Part shown: in pieces, positions 33,757-43,138 of the stretch
Layout of the letters: the number at the start of each line of letters is the position of its first letter
Position numbering within the stretch: the stretch's first letter is position 1
Origin: Desulfovibrio sp. G11
GTDB taxonomy: Bacteria; Desulfobacterota; Desulfovibrionia; Desulfovibrionales; Desulfovibrionaceae
Length of the DNA: 64,000 nt
Reading direction: 5' to 3'
NCBI RefSeq assembly: GCF_900243745.1
Contig: NZ_LT984798.1
Span: 1,234,501-1,298,500 of the forward strand
Position numbers and translations under genes: made by a program
The notes under the pieces: model-generated
Databases searched by the model: none
Told to the model about the DNA's origin: nothing
Seen by the model: the letters and a program-made list of their open reading frames with translations, nothing else

Positions 33757-35025
33757 ATTTCCGCTTTTTTCCTCGCTACAACTGCCTTCAATTTCTACCT
33801 TCAGTGCCACTACATAGCGCACAAATGTCAGGCATAAACGAAGCGCGCGGGCGCAAAGTCCCTACTCTCACAGCGCGTTCGCGACAAAAAACCAAACAAC
33901 GCGCAGACCTTTGTGTCTCCTCTCCACTGCCGCAAAATGCCACCTATCTACGCTGCGGCTCTATCCCACAAAATAAAACTGGGGAGCCTGTGCACCCAAA
34001 AGACACCCGACTCTCGCGCAACACGCGCCGGAGGCAGGCAAGGCCTTGCCGGAAAAACCGGGTAGCGCCCGTCCGATGACGCCCCGAACAGGAGCTCATA
34101 CCGTTGGACGCCCCTCATCCTGCAGGTGGCTGAATATCCGACACGCCCCTTCAGCCAGAGCAATCCAAGGTTACATTGCCGTGGCGCTTACGTGATCAGT
34201 CGCCAACCGTGAAGGCGCAGCGCAACCTATTTTCGAGGTTACGTATCGTAGCAAACGTATCTTCACCGTTGAACAGCTCCAAAAAGCATACTGGAACGGT
34301 TAACCGGCAACTCGCAGATTCCCCGTCACGGGGCGAGGCCAATGCCCACAGGCACGGCCGCAACCAGCGGAAAAACAACAGAATTTTCATGCGAGGCATT
34401 TTTACAAAAATATTTACCGCGACAGTAAACCTGCACTGCGGCAACCTGCCCTACCTGAACCGGCATTGCGAAAAAAATGACGAAACAGGCGAACCTGTGC
34501 AGATAGAAGCACGGACAGCTGGATGCCATATGCCCAACTCGCGCAAAAAGTGGCATATTTTTAGAATATTGACCTTTTTTGTTGCACAGAACATATTCTG
34601 AAGCTTGGGGCTTAACCTTTGTACCCTTTTATAGTAGCCTTTTGATCACGAAAAATTCTTTTTGTAACATGAGCGCGTACTGGCTGCCCCAACCTGCGGC
34701 GAACGCCCACAACCAAAAAGGAATAAGCTGTAACATGCTTTTATAACAACAAAAAATACAAAAACAAATCCATGTGGCATGTTGGCTATCTTGTTACTAT
34801 CACATTGGGGGGCAACCATCGTCAATGGTTGTGCATGCAACCCAATAGCGCTAAGTTGAGCGTGACATTGCCAGATCATAGAATTACGTATATTTTATAT
34901 GCTCTTGGCAGTAACCATTGACAAAAGCAGCCCGGCTTGCACATTTGCTGGTTTTTGATAGACACTTTATTTCACGAGACGACATCTTCCCGTTGACAAG
35001 CTCGCGGCTTTCAAAAGGTACTTCT
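33757..35025. other. 1.27-kb region without a supportable gene
   Basis: Short open frames occur but show no family pattern, ribosome site or codon bias of neighbours. Features seen: a GGCTGAA/TTCAGCC stem at about 34124-34155, TTAGAATAT with distant ATATTCTGAA (about 34560-34602), and AT-rich promoter-like DNA at 34855-34905 before rex. It may hold a small RNA or decayed genes. Confidence 0.6.
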
Positions 35026-35667
35026 ATGGCTAACCAACCCAAAAGCAAACACATTCCCCGCGCCACCATCCAGCGCCTCGCCACGTACGTACAGGTGCTG
35101 GAGAACTTCTCCCGCGACAATGTGGAGGTCATTTCCTCCAACCCCCTGGCCGAGGCTTGCGGGGTCAACGGTTCGCAGGTGCGCAAAGACCTTGCCTACT
35201 TTGGCGAGTTCGGCATTCGCGGGGTGGGCTACCATGTAAAATCCCTGATTGCCGCCATCACCTCTTCGCTTGGTGTTGACCGCGAATGGCGTATGGCCCT
35301 GATCGGTGTCGGCAACCTCGGCAAGGCTATCCTTAACCATGGTGAATTCCGCGCTCGCGGCTTCAATATCGTGGCCATATTTGACTGCGACCCCTTCAAG
35401 ATCGGTGAAATTGTCCACGGCCTTGAAGTGCATTGCACCCGCGATCTCAAGGATATGGTGTCTGACCTGAATATTGAAATCGGCATCATCACCACCCCAC
35501 CTGAAAGGGCGCAGCGGGCTGCCCAGCACCTTATGGACGCGGGCATTACCTCCATACTGAACTTCGCGCCCGCGCGCATCAAGGTTCCTGAGCGTATCAA
35601 TGTGGAATACGTTGACTTTTTCCACCACCTTTATGCTCTGGCCTTCAACCACCCCATGACCCGCTAG
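35026..35667 (+). CDS. rex: Redox-sensing transcriptional repressor Rex
   Basis: A 213-residue Rex. The N-terminal winged helix (IPRATIQRLATYVQVLE, SSNPLAEACGVNGSQVRKDLAYFGEFG) is followed by a Rossmann domain with MALIGVGNLGKAI and DCDPFKIG, and the C-terminal swapped helix FHHLYALAFNHP. It senses the NADH/NAD+ ratio and represses energy genes when NADH is low. Start ATG 35026 is preceded by AAAGG. The frame extends further upstream without family similarity. Its position after the atp F0 genes fits its likely control of them. Confidence 0.95.
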   Translation: MANQPKSKHIPRATIQRLATYVQVLENFSRDNVEVISSNPLAEACGVNGSQVRKDLAYFGEFGIRGVGYHVKSLIAAITSSLGVDREWRMALIGVGNLGKAILNHGEFRARGFNIVAIFDCDPFKIGEIVHGLEVHCTRDLKDMVSDLNIEIGIITTPPERAQRAAQHLMDAGITSILNFAPARIKVPERINVEYVDFFHHLYALAFNHPMTR

Positions 35668-35671
35668 GGTT

Positions 35672-36475
35672 TTGGCCTTGCACCCGCAAAAATGCCGCTT
35701 GTCCTGGCCAGGCCGTTGTTATGACGCCCTGGCCTTTTTAACCCGCCTTGTGCCTCCCCGTCGTGACTGCACCGGGCACGACCTTGGCCGCTGCCTGCCT
35801 TTTTACGGTCTGGCCGGACTGTGTATTGGCCTCACGCTGACCCTGCCCTGCGTTTCTGTATATTTTCTGCTGCGCCAGACCCCTGAGGCCAACCTTGTGC
35901 TGTGCGCCGCCCTTGCGGCCTGGCTGTGGATGGGCCTCGAGGTATGGGCCACACGGGGCCTGCACTGGGACGGGCTTGCTGACCTTGGCGATGCCTGCGG
36001 CAGCGGCGCGCCGGGCGAACGCTTTTGGAGCATCCTGCGCGACAGCCGCCTGGGCGCGTTTGGTGCCCTGCACCTTTTGCTGGCTTTTGGCGGCATGTGG
36101 CTGGCACTGTGCTGGCATATACATGCCGGACAATGGCTCTGCCTTGTGACAGCCCCTGCCTGGGGCCGGGCCTGCGCGCTCTGGCTGGCCGCATCTGCCG
36201 AGCCGCGCGAACCGCAGTCACTGGGCGGTCTGACCTGCGCCGGAGCCAGCCCCGCACTGGCGCGAGGCTACGCACTGGGCGCGCTGCTGCTGTTATGCCT
36301 GCTATTTTTTACGGGACAGATAACCTTGTGGCAAGCACCGTTGACGGTCTGCGGGCAGTATGTTCTCATCCGCCGCATGGCGGCTCTGGCCCGTGACCGG
36401 GGCGGCGTTAACGGCGATTTCCTGGGCGCAGCCATACAATGGGGCCAATTGTGGTTTCTGCTGGCAACAGTCTAG
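35672..36475 (+). CDS. cobS: Adenosylcobinamide-GDP ribazoletransferase (cobalamin synthase)
   Basis: A 267-residue membrane enzyme joining adenosylcobinamide-GDP and alpha-ribazole in the last steps of cobalamin assembly. Signatures: ALAFLTRLVPP near the start, RGLHWDGLADLGDACGSG (acidic motif for Mg2+), ILRDSRLGAFGAL, and five or more membrane helices. It begins with TTG 35672, 4 bp after the rex stop. No ATG is available in frame and the ribosome site is poor, so coupling to rex translation is likely. Confidence 0.92.
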   Translation: MALHPQKCRLSWPGRCYDALAFLTRLVPPRRDCTGHDLGRCLPFYGLAGLCIGLTLTLPCVSVYFLLRQTPEANLVLCAALAAWLWMGLEVWATRGLHWDGLADLGDACGSGAPGERFWSILRDSRLGAFGALHLLLAFGGMWLALCWHIHAGQWLCLVTAPAWGRACALWLAASAEPREPQSLGGLTCAGASPALARGYALGALLLLCLLFFTGQITLWQAPLTVCGQYVLIRRMAALARDRGGVNGDFLGAAIQWGQLWFLLATV

Positions 36476-36653
36476 AAAACTCGTGCCGTAAACAGCCCTG
36501 ACGGCTACCAACGTATTTTCCGTCACGAAGGTACCGCGCCTGCGTCTGCGAGCGCCGGAATGGACGGCCTGAAAAGTTTGGGAACATCTCTTCTCAAAAA
36601 CAGAATATTCTGGACGCGCCTGCGCATTTGCCAGGGCAAGCAAGGAGGAATGC

Positions 36654-37232
36654 ATGGATTTCAGAAAATTAGCTGAAAAAGCGCGTACTTGCCGCCGTTT
36701 TGCAGAAGACCGGCCGCTGACCGTTGCCGATCTGGAATGGCTTGTGGATTGCGCGAGACTGGCGCCTTCGGCCAGAAATGCCCAAGACCTGCGATTCAGC
36801 CTTGTCACCCAGGGTGATACCTGCAAAAAGCTCTTTGCTCTTACCCGCTGGGCAGGCGCGCTCAAAGACTGGGGCGGGCCGCATCCCGGCGAACAGCCCA
36901 CAGGCTTTATCACCATTTTTATGCCGCAGGGCGGCACGGAGCTGACGTTCTACGACGTGGGCATTGCCGCACAGACCATTCAGCTGGCAGCCACCAGCCG
37001 CGACTGGGGCTGCTGCATCATCAAATCTTTTGATCATCAGGCCGTACCCTCGCTCTTGCAGGCTCCGGCAGACCTCAAGCCCGCACTGGTGCTCGGCCTG
37101 GGCGCAGCCAAAGAAACGCGCGTAGTGGCTCCGCTGCCCTCAGACGGCAATACCGCCTATTGGCGTGATGCCCAGGGGGTTCATCATGTCCCCAAAAGAA
37201 CCCTTGACGACCTGATCATCGGGCGCTTGTAG
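36654..37232 (+). CDS. Nitroreductase-family flavoprotein
   Basis: A 192-residue FMN-dependent NADPH/NADH oxidoreductase fold: RKLAEKARTCRRFAEDRPL (FMN phosphate binding Arg-Arg), ARLAPSARNAQDLRFSLVT, DVGIAAQTIQLAATSRDWGCCII, and LVLGLGAAKE. GGAGG precedes the ATG. The physiological substrate is unknown; these enzymes reduce quinones, nitro compounds or flavins. It stands alone between cobS and a long non-coding stretch. Confidence 0.88.
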   Translation: MDFRKLAEKARTCRRFAEDRPLTVADLEWLVDCARLAPSARNAQDLRFSLVTQGDTCKKLFALTRWAGALKDWGGPHPGEQPTGFITIFMPQGGTELTFYDVGIAAQTIQLAATSRDWGCCIIKSFDHQAVPSLLQAPADLKPALVLGLGAAKETRVVAPLPSDGNTAYWRDAQGVHHVPKRTLDDLIIGRL

Positions 37233-37245
37233 AACATTTAACACT

Positions 37246-37355
37246 TGAAATACGCTACAAGGATTTGTCTCCAGATCCTTGTAGCCAAATGATTGCAGGG
37301 CGGCGTTGCCGACCGTTAAGCAATTATTTGAAGCGGTAGTTGCTCTGGTGCGTTG
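37246..37355 (-). repeat. Structured intergenic repeat, copy 2 (inverted)
   Basis: Reverse complement aligns to 25810-25935 over about 110 bp. Here the second stem is perfect: CTACAAGGAT and ATCCTTGTAG around CTGGAGACAA. The first keeps the CGGTCGGCAA / GCCGCCCT core. The outer end reads AACGCACCAGAGCAA, also found near 61070. It begins 13 bp after the nitroreductase stop. Confidence 0.75.
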
Positions 37356-37571
37356 CACGTTCAAGCCCTTGCGTAACGGCGCGCAACCAGCTCTGCGGTC
37401 TTAAGTCACAGCTTCTTCCGCTGTAGTGGTCGACACCGGCACGCCGGGACGCTTTGGCAGTTACGTGATGCGAACTTTTACAAAAATCCACGCAGGGCTG
37501 ATAGGCACTTTCGCGGCCAGCCCCTTCAGCACATTGAATTTTGAGGATACAGATTCCCCCAATGTAAAAAA

Positions 37572-37623
37572 GCCCGCCCCACTTGCCCGTGCGAACCCGC
37601 ACACATGGGGCTTTGGGGCGGGC
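37572..37623. repeat. Long-loop GC-rich inverted repeat
   Basis: GCCCGCCCCA pairs with TGGGGCGGGC across 32 nt in the gene-free interval 37356-38007. It may be part of a small structured transcript that ends at the terminator at 37753. Confidence 0.5.
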
Positions 37624-37752
37624 GTCTGCCTGTGGCGTCCGGATCTGCCCGGAGGGCAGAACGAAATTCAGGCGAATCATCTCGGCGTATTTTAGGGAAT
37701 ACTGTATTTTTGCGAATGTGCACGTTGCAGGCGCGAGTTTTCGGAAAAAAGT

Positions 37753-37786
37753 GAGGGCTGCCCCACTACTGACAGCCCTCTTTTTT
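37753..37786 (+). terminator. Strong plus-strand terminator with no gene before it
   Basis: GAGGGCTG, 12-nt loop, CAGCCCTC, then TTTTTT. The nearest plus-strand gene ends 520 bp upstream, so it may end a small RNA. Confidence 0.8.
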
Positions 37787-38007
37787 GTACGTCCTGCATT
37801 CCGCGATAATTGACCGCAATGCGGTTATGGCCGCGGCTGCCGGCGCTGCATACCACGAAATGCAGCACAGTGGCGCTCAACGACACTCTTTCTCACGAAC
37901 ACACCCACGACGCACAAATCCTTGATGCGCAGCAAAGCGCCTTAAAACAGTACGCCTTTGTGCCGCCGGAATCTACCCGGCGCATCAGGCCAGCTCACAA
38001 CAGCCCG

Positions 38008-39387
38008 TCAGGCCCCGCTGCCATGCAGACAAAGAATCGCGGTTTGTCCCTTGCCGCCTTCTTTGGCATTGTACAAAGCCTTATCGGCCATTTTATAAAG
38101 TTCTTCATAGCTGTGGCGGCCCGACCGGCTGTAGGCAACCCCAATACACGCACCCACGCGCACATCGTCAACAAGCGGTTCTTCCAGCCTTGCCACGATA
38201 TTTTTACTGACACGGATGATCCTTTCCTGCGGCATGTTCTGCACAAAAACGGCAAACTCATCCCCGCCAAACCGAAAAACAATATCGTCTTTACGAAAGC
38301 ACTGGCCCAGCAGAACGGCAAAAGCTTTCAGCACCGCATCGCCCGCCGCATGCCCGGCCGTGTCGTTAATTACCTTGAAATTATCCAGATCAAAAACAAG
38401 CAGGGCCGCGCTGTGACAGGTTTCGTCCGCTCCGCTCAGCCTGGAAGCAGCGAGGTTTTCGCCGGCAGCCCTGTTATAGATGCCGCAAAGAGGATCTTTT
38501 TCTGCCCGGCGCACCAGGGCGTCCCTTTCCTTGATGCTGGCATGCACGTCTTTAAGAAAGCCTATTATACCGATTTCTTTAGAACACGGATCGCTGTAGC
38601 CCACAACGGTGAGACTGTGCCAGGTATAGGGAGAACCGGCCTTGAGCCGTGCGCGCACCTCGCAGGTACAGTCATTTTCAGCGCGCAGGGCAAGGTTGAT
38701 CAAGCTGCTGATTTTATCGTTCTGGCCGGGAGCCAGAAGCCCTTGCATCAGAAGGGTTTCCGGAACTCTTCTGGCTTTGAGCAGGCCGCCGCAGGCAGCC
38801 AGCTCCTGGTCAAGATTGCTGATGCCCCCCGTAACCGGATCAATCTGAAACACCATATCAACAGTGCTGTGCAGCAGGGCTTCAAGACGGTTACGGCTTT
38901 TTACCAGATCATTTTCTTTATGTACGCGCTCGGTCACATCCTGAAAAAGACAGGTACAGTAGTATTGTGGCTGATGGCAGGTTACAGCGAGGTGTCTGCC
39001 CAACGAAGGCCAGAAACCGGTCATTTCCTGCACTTGCCCCTGATAGGCAGTCTTCCGGAAAATTTCCAGCCATTTTCTGTCCAGCTTCATACAGGAGTCA
39101 ACAAGCGAAACGCCCGTCATCCATTCACGGGGAGCACCAAAAAGTGTAAAAAGCGCTTCATTGCCATAAACAACCATCAAATCACGCGGCCTGCCCATAA
39201 CATCCAGGTCTACCCGCATAACCGCAAGAGCCTGCGGCAGGCCCTGCAAGAAATCCAGACGATTCCCGCAGACAAGGGATACATCGCGCGGGGGCATCTG
39301 AAAAGAATCTGCAGAACACCCATCCACAGCTTTCATCGGAAGCCCCGTGCGCCGTCTGGAACCGGGCTTTGGAAAAACGTGGTACAA
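38008..39387 (-). CDS. PAS-PAS-GGDEF diguanylate cyclase
   Basis: A 459-residue cytoplasmic protein. Two PAS-like regions (about residues 50-155 and 170-285, the second ending in IGIIGFLKDVHASIKERDAL) precede a GGDEF domain with DPLCGIYNRAAGE, LLVFDLDNFKVINDTAGHAAGD, and the intact active site RFGGDEFAVF. It would make cyclic di-GMP from GTP. No membrane segment is seen. The frame starts with TTG 39387; ATG 39336 is an alternative. The 39388-39796 gap upstream is AT-rich and gene-free. The signal sensed by the PAS domains is unknown. Confidence 0.9.
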   Translation of the reverse strand: MYHVFPKPGSRRRTGLPMKAVDGCSADSFQMPPRDVSLVCGNRLDFLQGLPQALAVMRVDLDVMGRPRDLMVVYGNEALFTLFGAPREWMTGVSLVDSCMKLDRKWLEIFRKTAYQGQVQEMTGFWPSLGRHLAVTCHQPQYYCTCLFQDVTERVHKENDLVKSRNRLEALLHSTVDMVFQIDPVTGGISNLDQELAACGGLLKARRVPETLLMQGLLAPGQNDKISSLINLALRAENDCTCEVRARLKAGSPYTWHSLTVVGYSDPCSKEIGIIGFLKDVHASIKERDALVRRAEKDPLCGIYNRAAGENLAASRLSGADETCHSAALLVFDLDNFKVINDTAGHAAGDAVLKAFAVLLGQCFRKDDIVFRFGGDEFAVFVQNMPQERIIRVSKNIVARLEEPLVDDVRVGACIGVAYSRSGRHSYEELYKMADKALYNAKEGGKGQTAILCLHGSGA

Positions 39388-39796
39388 TAACTTTCAGCGA
39401 TCATACCATACATCCAATATATTTATAGCAAAAACTTATATAGCTTTTATCATATTAAAATAGGCCAATACTGTCAATAACTCCTACCAATAATTTTCGG
39501 CCAATGCTGCGCCCGCAACAACAAAAAAATACGTCTCCCTAAAACTGGAAAGTGCCCTGCAAAGGCCGCTATGCCAATGTAAATGGTGCATACTTTGCTG
39601 AAATGGATGAAAAATTTTCTGTGAACCACAGACAGGACGTCGGTCCGGAAAAGAAAATAAAAAAACGGCATTAATAAAACCAACGGCTGTGGCCGCAGCC
39701 CATCCATGAAAAGTGGGCCAGCTTCTGGCCTTGCTGTCTGCCCTGATGCAAAACAAATTTTGTACTTTCTGGATGCCGTTGCGACAGCATCTGCGC

Positions 39797-41032
39797 CTAT
39801 GCCCGCCCATAGCGCAAGAGCCATTGATTGAAAACTTCGGCCAGCAGGGTGTCACCCATGTCGTATGCCGCACGGCGGGTACGCTGTACCCGCGCCTTGG
39901 CCGCTCCCGCCAGGTCATCCCCCACAGAGCCAGTCAGGGCTGCCCGCACCGAAGCCGCGTAATCCGGCCCTTCCACGGCCGCTGTAAGATGCAGCAGTTT
40001 TTCGCGCGAAACCTCGTCGCCCAAAAACATGACGCAACGGGTGGCACTCAGCAGGGCAGCGGTCATGTCGCCACGGGCCTCAAGCATATCCATTAACCGG
40101 TGCCAGCCGCCCCGCCACAAAGGTTCATGCTCCAGTTCTGCCCGGCAGGCTTCTTCATTGGCGGTGAATCGCGCGTCAAAATCCGCGTTGCGCTTTTCTT
40201 CCACCGCTTCCGGCAGTTCTAGCCAGTGCCCGAGATTGGGGCCGAGCCGCAACTCGTAGCCGTCAAGCGCAGCCAGGATGTGCAGGTCCGGCCTGAGCCG
40301 CCGTGCCTGCCGTTGGCAGAACAGCATTCCATTGGCGTTATCATGATCAAAACGGCCCGGGGTCTGGCTGGTATGGTGTACAATGACGCTGCGCCCTTCC
40401 ACAGCCAGGGCATACCCTTTGCCACGCAGCTCAAAACAGAGGTCCAGATCTTCAAAGCCATTGCGAAAGCCTTCAAAAAAGCCGCCGCATTCCCAAAAAA
40501 CATCTTTGCGCAGCAGCATGGCCGCGCCTGTTATGGCCTGAAGAGGCCTTTTGTTACGCGGCACAGGGTGCCCGCCGGGAAAACCCTCATACAGGTGGCC
40601 CACTTGCAGAAAGGGCGTAAAAAAAATGCCGCAATGCTGTATGGTTCCGTTGGGATAAAGCAAAAGCGGTCCAACGGCGCCCATGCACTGCCGGCCAAGG
40701 GCCTCGCGCAGGGGTGGCAGCCAGCCCGGGGTCACGGTTGTGTCATTATTAAGAAAAAACAGCAGGTCACCTGTGGCAGCGGCAGCCCCCGCGTTGCACC
40801 CTCCGGCAAATCCCAGATTGGCGGTCAGCCGCACCGGGCAAAAGGCCGCACCCCACAAGGCGCGGCCCAAAGCTTCCAGTTCCGTGGTGGTAGCATCGGT
40901 AGAGCCGTTGTCCACCACCACTATTTCCACATTCTCCTCCCGTGTGTGCATGGCCAGGGAGCGCAGACAGGCGGCGGTCATGTCCCAGAGATTCCAGACA
41001 GGAATAATGATGGAGACTTTAGCGTTATCCAT
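39797..41032 (-). CDS. Family 2 glycosyltransferase
   Basis: A 411-residue protein with a GT-A fold: VSIIIPVWNLWDMTAACLRSL, VEIVVVDNGSTDATTTEL, LGFAGGCNAGAAAATGDLLFFLNNDT (the DxD-like NND), ITGAAMLLRKDVFWECGGFFEGFRNGFEDLDLCFELR. The C-terminal ~140 residues are helical and may hold TPR-like repeats. It transfers a sugar, probably rhamnose-like (GT2 WcaE/RfbF type), to a cell-surface acceptor. The start lies 8 bp inside the end of cbiA, so the two may be co-transcribed although their roles differ. Confidence 0.85.
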   Translation of the reverse strand: MDNAKVSIIIPVWNLWDMTAACLRSLAMHTREENVEIVVVDNGSTDATTTELEALGRALWGAAFCPVRLTANLGFAGGCNAGAAAATGDLLFFLNNDTTVTPGWLPPLREALGRQCMGAVGPLLLYPNGTIQHCGIFFTPFLQVGHLYEGFPGGHPVPRNKRPLQAITGAAMLLRKDVFWECGGFFEGFRNGFEDLDLCFELRGKGYALAVEGRSVIVHHTSQTPGRFDHDNANGMLFCQRQARRLRPDLHILAALDGYELRLGPNLGHWLELPEAVEEKRNADFDARFTANEEACRAELEHEPLWRGGWHRLMDMLEARGDMTAALLSATRCVMFLGDEVSREKLLHLTAAVEGPDYAASVRAALTGSVGDDLAGAAKARVQRTRRAAYDMGDTLLAEVFNQWLLRYGRA

Positions 41033-42743
41033 GGCATTCTCTCCGGTTCCGTGCGGCAAAGCTGCGGGCCGCGTTCACGAAATTTTCTGCCCAGCCCGGT
41101 GCGGCGGGGGCGAAAATATGGGTATATGAAGCCCATACATTACGAAAAACAAGGCCGTCCACCCGAAGCGGTATGTGTACGCCGCCATCCTTGCCCGGCT
41201 CCGGATGCAACGGCGAACCGGGTGGAGGTCCCATGCCCTGCCCCTTGTCCAGTTGCATGGCCCAGTGCGCATGGCCGGAATTATGGCTCCAACTGTCCGA
41301 AACTTCCCACCGGCAACGGGAATAATGAAATTCGTGTCCACGCAGTTCTGTGCCGGGTGCAAAAAAAGGATTGGGAGCCGTAATACGGCCCCGCACATAG
41401 CCAAGCCCCTGCGGCTTCGGGCAAAAAACAGCGGTTACCGGCAAGATGCCGCTCATGGGCCACGCTGTTTCCTGACGCTCAATGCCGCGCGAAAGCACCA
41501 TAAAACCGCCACACTCGGCATATATGGGCATACCCAGTTCCGCCCATGCCGCAATCTGCCCCAGCAGCGGCGAACGACTTAAAGCCTCTGCATGATCTTC
41601 AGGAAAGCCCCCGCCCAGATACAGGCCGTCCACCTGCGGCCAGGGAGCGCGACAGGCCGGGCCTGAAGAAGCCCCCGGCTCCCCCTCTGCCGCGGCAGGC
41701 CGATGCTCCGCATCCAGGAGCGAAAGCCGCACAAGATCTGCCCCGGCCCGGCGCAGGGCCTCCAGATTCTCCTCATAATAAAACCACAGGGCGGCATCAC
41801 GCACGTAGCCTATACGCGGCCGCGCGCCCAGGGCGGAAGGGACGCAAAAGACGCAGGGGGAGGGCACAGCGCTGCCATCAGGTGTGCATGCGGCGGCCTG
41901 CCCGGCAGGTTCTGCCCCGGCCGGGGACGCAAGGTCGTAACAACTGCCCGCGGCATCGGCAGGTTCCGGCCAGAAGGCTTCAGCTTCCAGCGGGGGGGCG
42001 CTTGCGGCGGCGTCAAGTACGCGGGGCATGTCCATATGCGCGCTCACAAAATCCGCCAGCCTGTCCAGCACCTGCTGTGCCTGGGGCGAAAGGCTGTCAC
42101 CGCAGGAGGCAATGCCCATATGGCGTTCAGGCAGCGGATTTTCCGCAAGCCGCGGTAAGGCTCCAAGCACGGGAACATCCGTATGCTCCTCCAGCGCCTG
42201 CCTGAGAATGCGCTCATGCCGGCTGGAGCCGACCTGATTGAGCACCACGCCCGCAAAGCGTATCCCCGTCTCAAAATACAGCATGCCGCGCACCAGGGCC
42301 GCCGCTGTGCGGGTCATCTTGGTACAGTCGACGCTGATGACCACCGGGCATGCCAGCACACGGGAAAGCTCCGCTGTAGAGCACGAGCCACGTGCGTCCA
42401 TGCCGTCAAAAAAACCCCGGTTACCTTCCACAAGGCCAAGCAGGCGCCTGCCCGCAGCAGCGGGTTGCCCGCCTGTCGCGATGTCTTCCACACGTTGGGC
42501 GGCCGCGCTTCGCATGGCGTGGACAAAAAGAGCGCGCAGGCGCGGCGCCTCAAGAAAATACGGGTCAAGATTGGCGGCGGGCCGCCCGGCGGCCAGGCGC
42601 AGCCAGGCGGCATCGATATAGTCCGGCCCCTTCTTGAAAGGCTGCACAACAAGGCCGGACCGGACAAATGCGCGGCAAAGCCCCAAAGAAAGCAACGTCT
42701 TGCCGCCGCCGCCGGAAAGAGCTGTAACGCAAAGGCGGGGCAT
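41025..42743 (-). CDS. cbiA: Cobyrinate a,c-diamide synthase
   Basis: A 572-residue CbiA/CobB. The N-terminal ATP-dependent domain (MPRLCVTALSGGGGKTLLSLGLCRAF, FKKGPDYIDAAWL, LGLVEGNRGFFDGMDARG, GVVLNQVGSSRHERILRQALE) is joined to a class I glutamine amidotransferase domain with the catalytic Cys in IYAECGGFMVLSRGI. It amidates the a and c side chains of cobyrinate. A low-complexity insertion of ~60 residues (APPLEAEAFWPEPAD, AGEPAGQ-like) between the domains makes it longer than the usual ~460 residues. ATG 42743 follows GGAGTCC; the frame is open far upstream but without family similarity. Confidence 0.9.
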   Translation of the reverse strand: MPRLCVTALSGGGGKTLLSLGLCRAFVRSGLVVQPFKKGPDYIDAAWLRLAAGRPAANLDPYFLEAPRLRALFVHAMRSAAAQRVEDIATGGQPAAAGRRLLGLVEGNRGFFDGMDARGSCSTAELSRVLACPVVISVDCTKMTRTAAALVRGMLYFETGIRFAGVVLNQVGSSRHERILRQALEEHTDVPVLGALPRLAENPLPERHMGIASCGDSLSPQAQQVLDRLADFVSAHMDMPRVLDAAASAPPLEAEAFWPEPADAAGSCYDLASPAGAEPAGQAAACTPDGSAVPSPCVFCVPSALGARPRIGYVRDAALWFYYEENLEALRRAGADLVRLSLLDAEHRPAAAEGEPGASSGPACRAPWPQVDGLYLGGGFPEDHAEALSRSPLLGQIAAWAELGMPIYAECGGFMVLSRGIERQETAWPMSGILPVTAVFCPKPQGLGYVRGRITAPNPFFAPGTELRGHEFHYSRCRWEVSDSWSHNSGHAHWAMQLDKGQGMGPPPGSPLHPEPGKDGGVHIPLRVDGLVFRNVWASYTHIFAPAAPGWAENFVNAARSFAARNRRECHG

Positions 42744-43138
42744 GGACTCCGGGACGGACCGCGAGTTGCGGCCTTCAGAAATATGGCAGGTATGGCTCAT
42801 GGCGTTTCGCATGGTGACGGGTGAGATCGGGGGGCGCTGGACCATTTCAAGATTGAAAATGCGCACCGGCAATGTTTGCAAGGCGCTCATGCGGGTGCCC
42901 AACCACACGACAGCGCTGCCCTTGCGCCCCCGCGGCGGACGGCGGCCTACGCCGTTGCCCGGGCAGCCGCAGCGCCGCGTTGCCCTGAAAACAGACTGCT
43001 CCGGGGCAACAAGGAAGGCGGCCCCCCCCTGACAACGCGGGCATGACCAGTCTGCCGCACGGGCCGGGGCAGACCGGGAAAATACAGGCGGCAGGGCCGG
43101 ACCGCGCCTTGGCGCGATCCGGCCCGATGCCACCGGGC

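Noticed and set aside
34176..34601. 141-codon open frame in the gap before rex
   Set aside because: No ribosome site, no codon bias like neighbours and no recognisable domain; treated as chance.
38000..39390. Long plus-strand open frame opposite the diguanylate cyclase
   Set aside because: It is the antisense shadow of a GC-rich gene with clear PAS and GGDEF motifs; the plus frame shows none.
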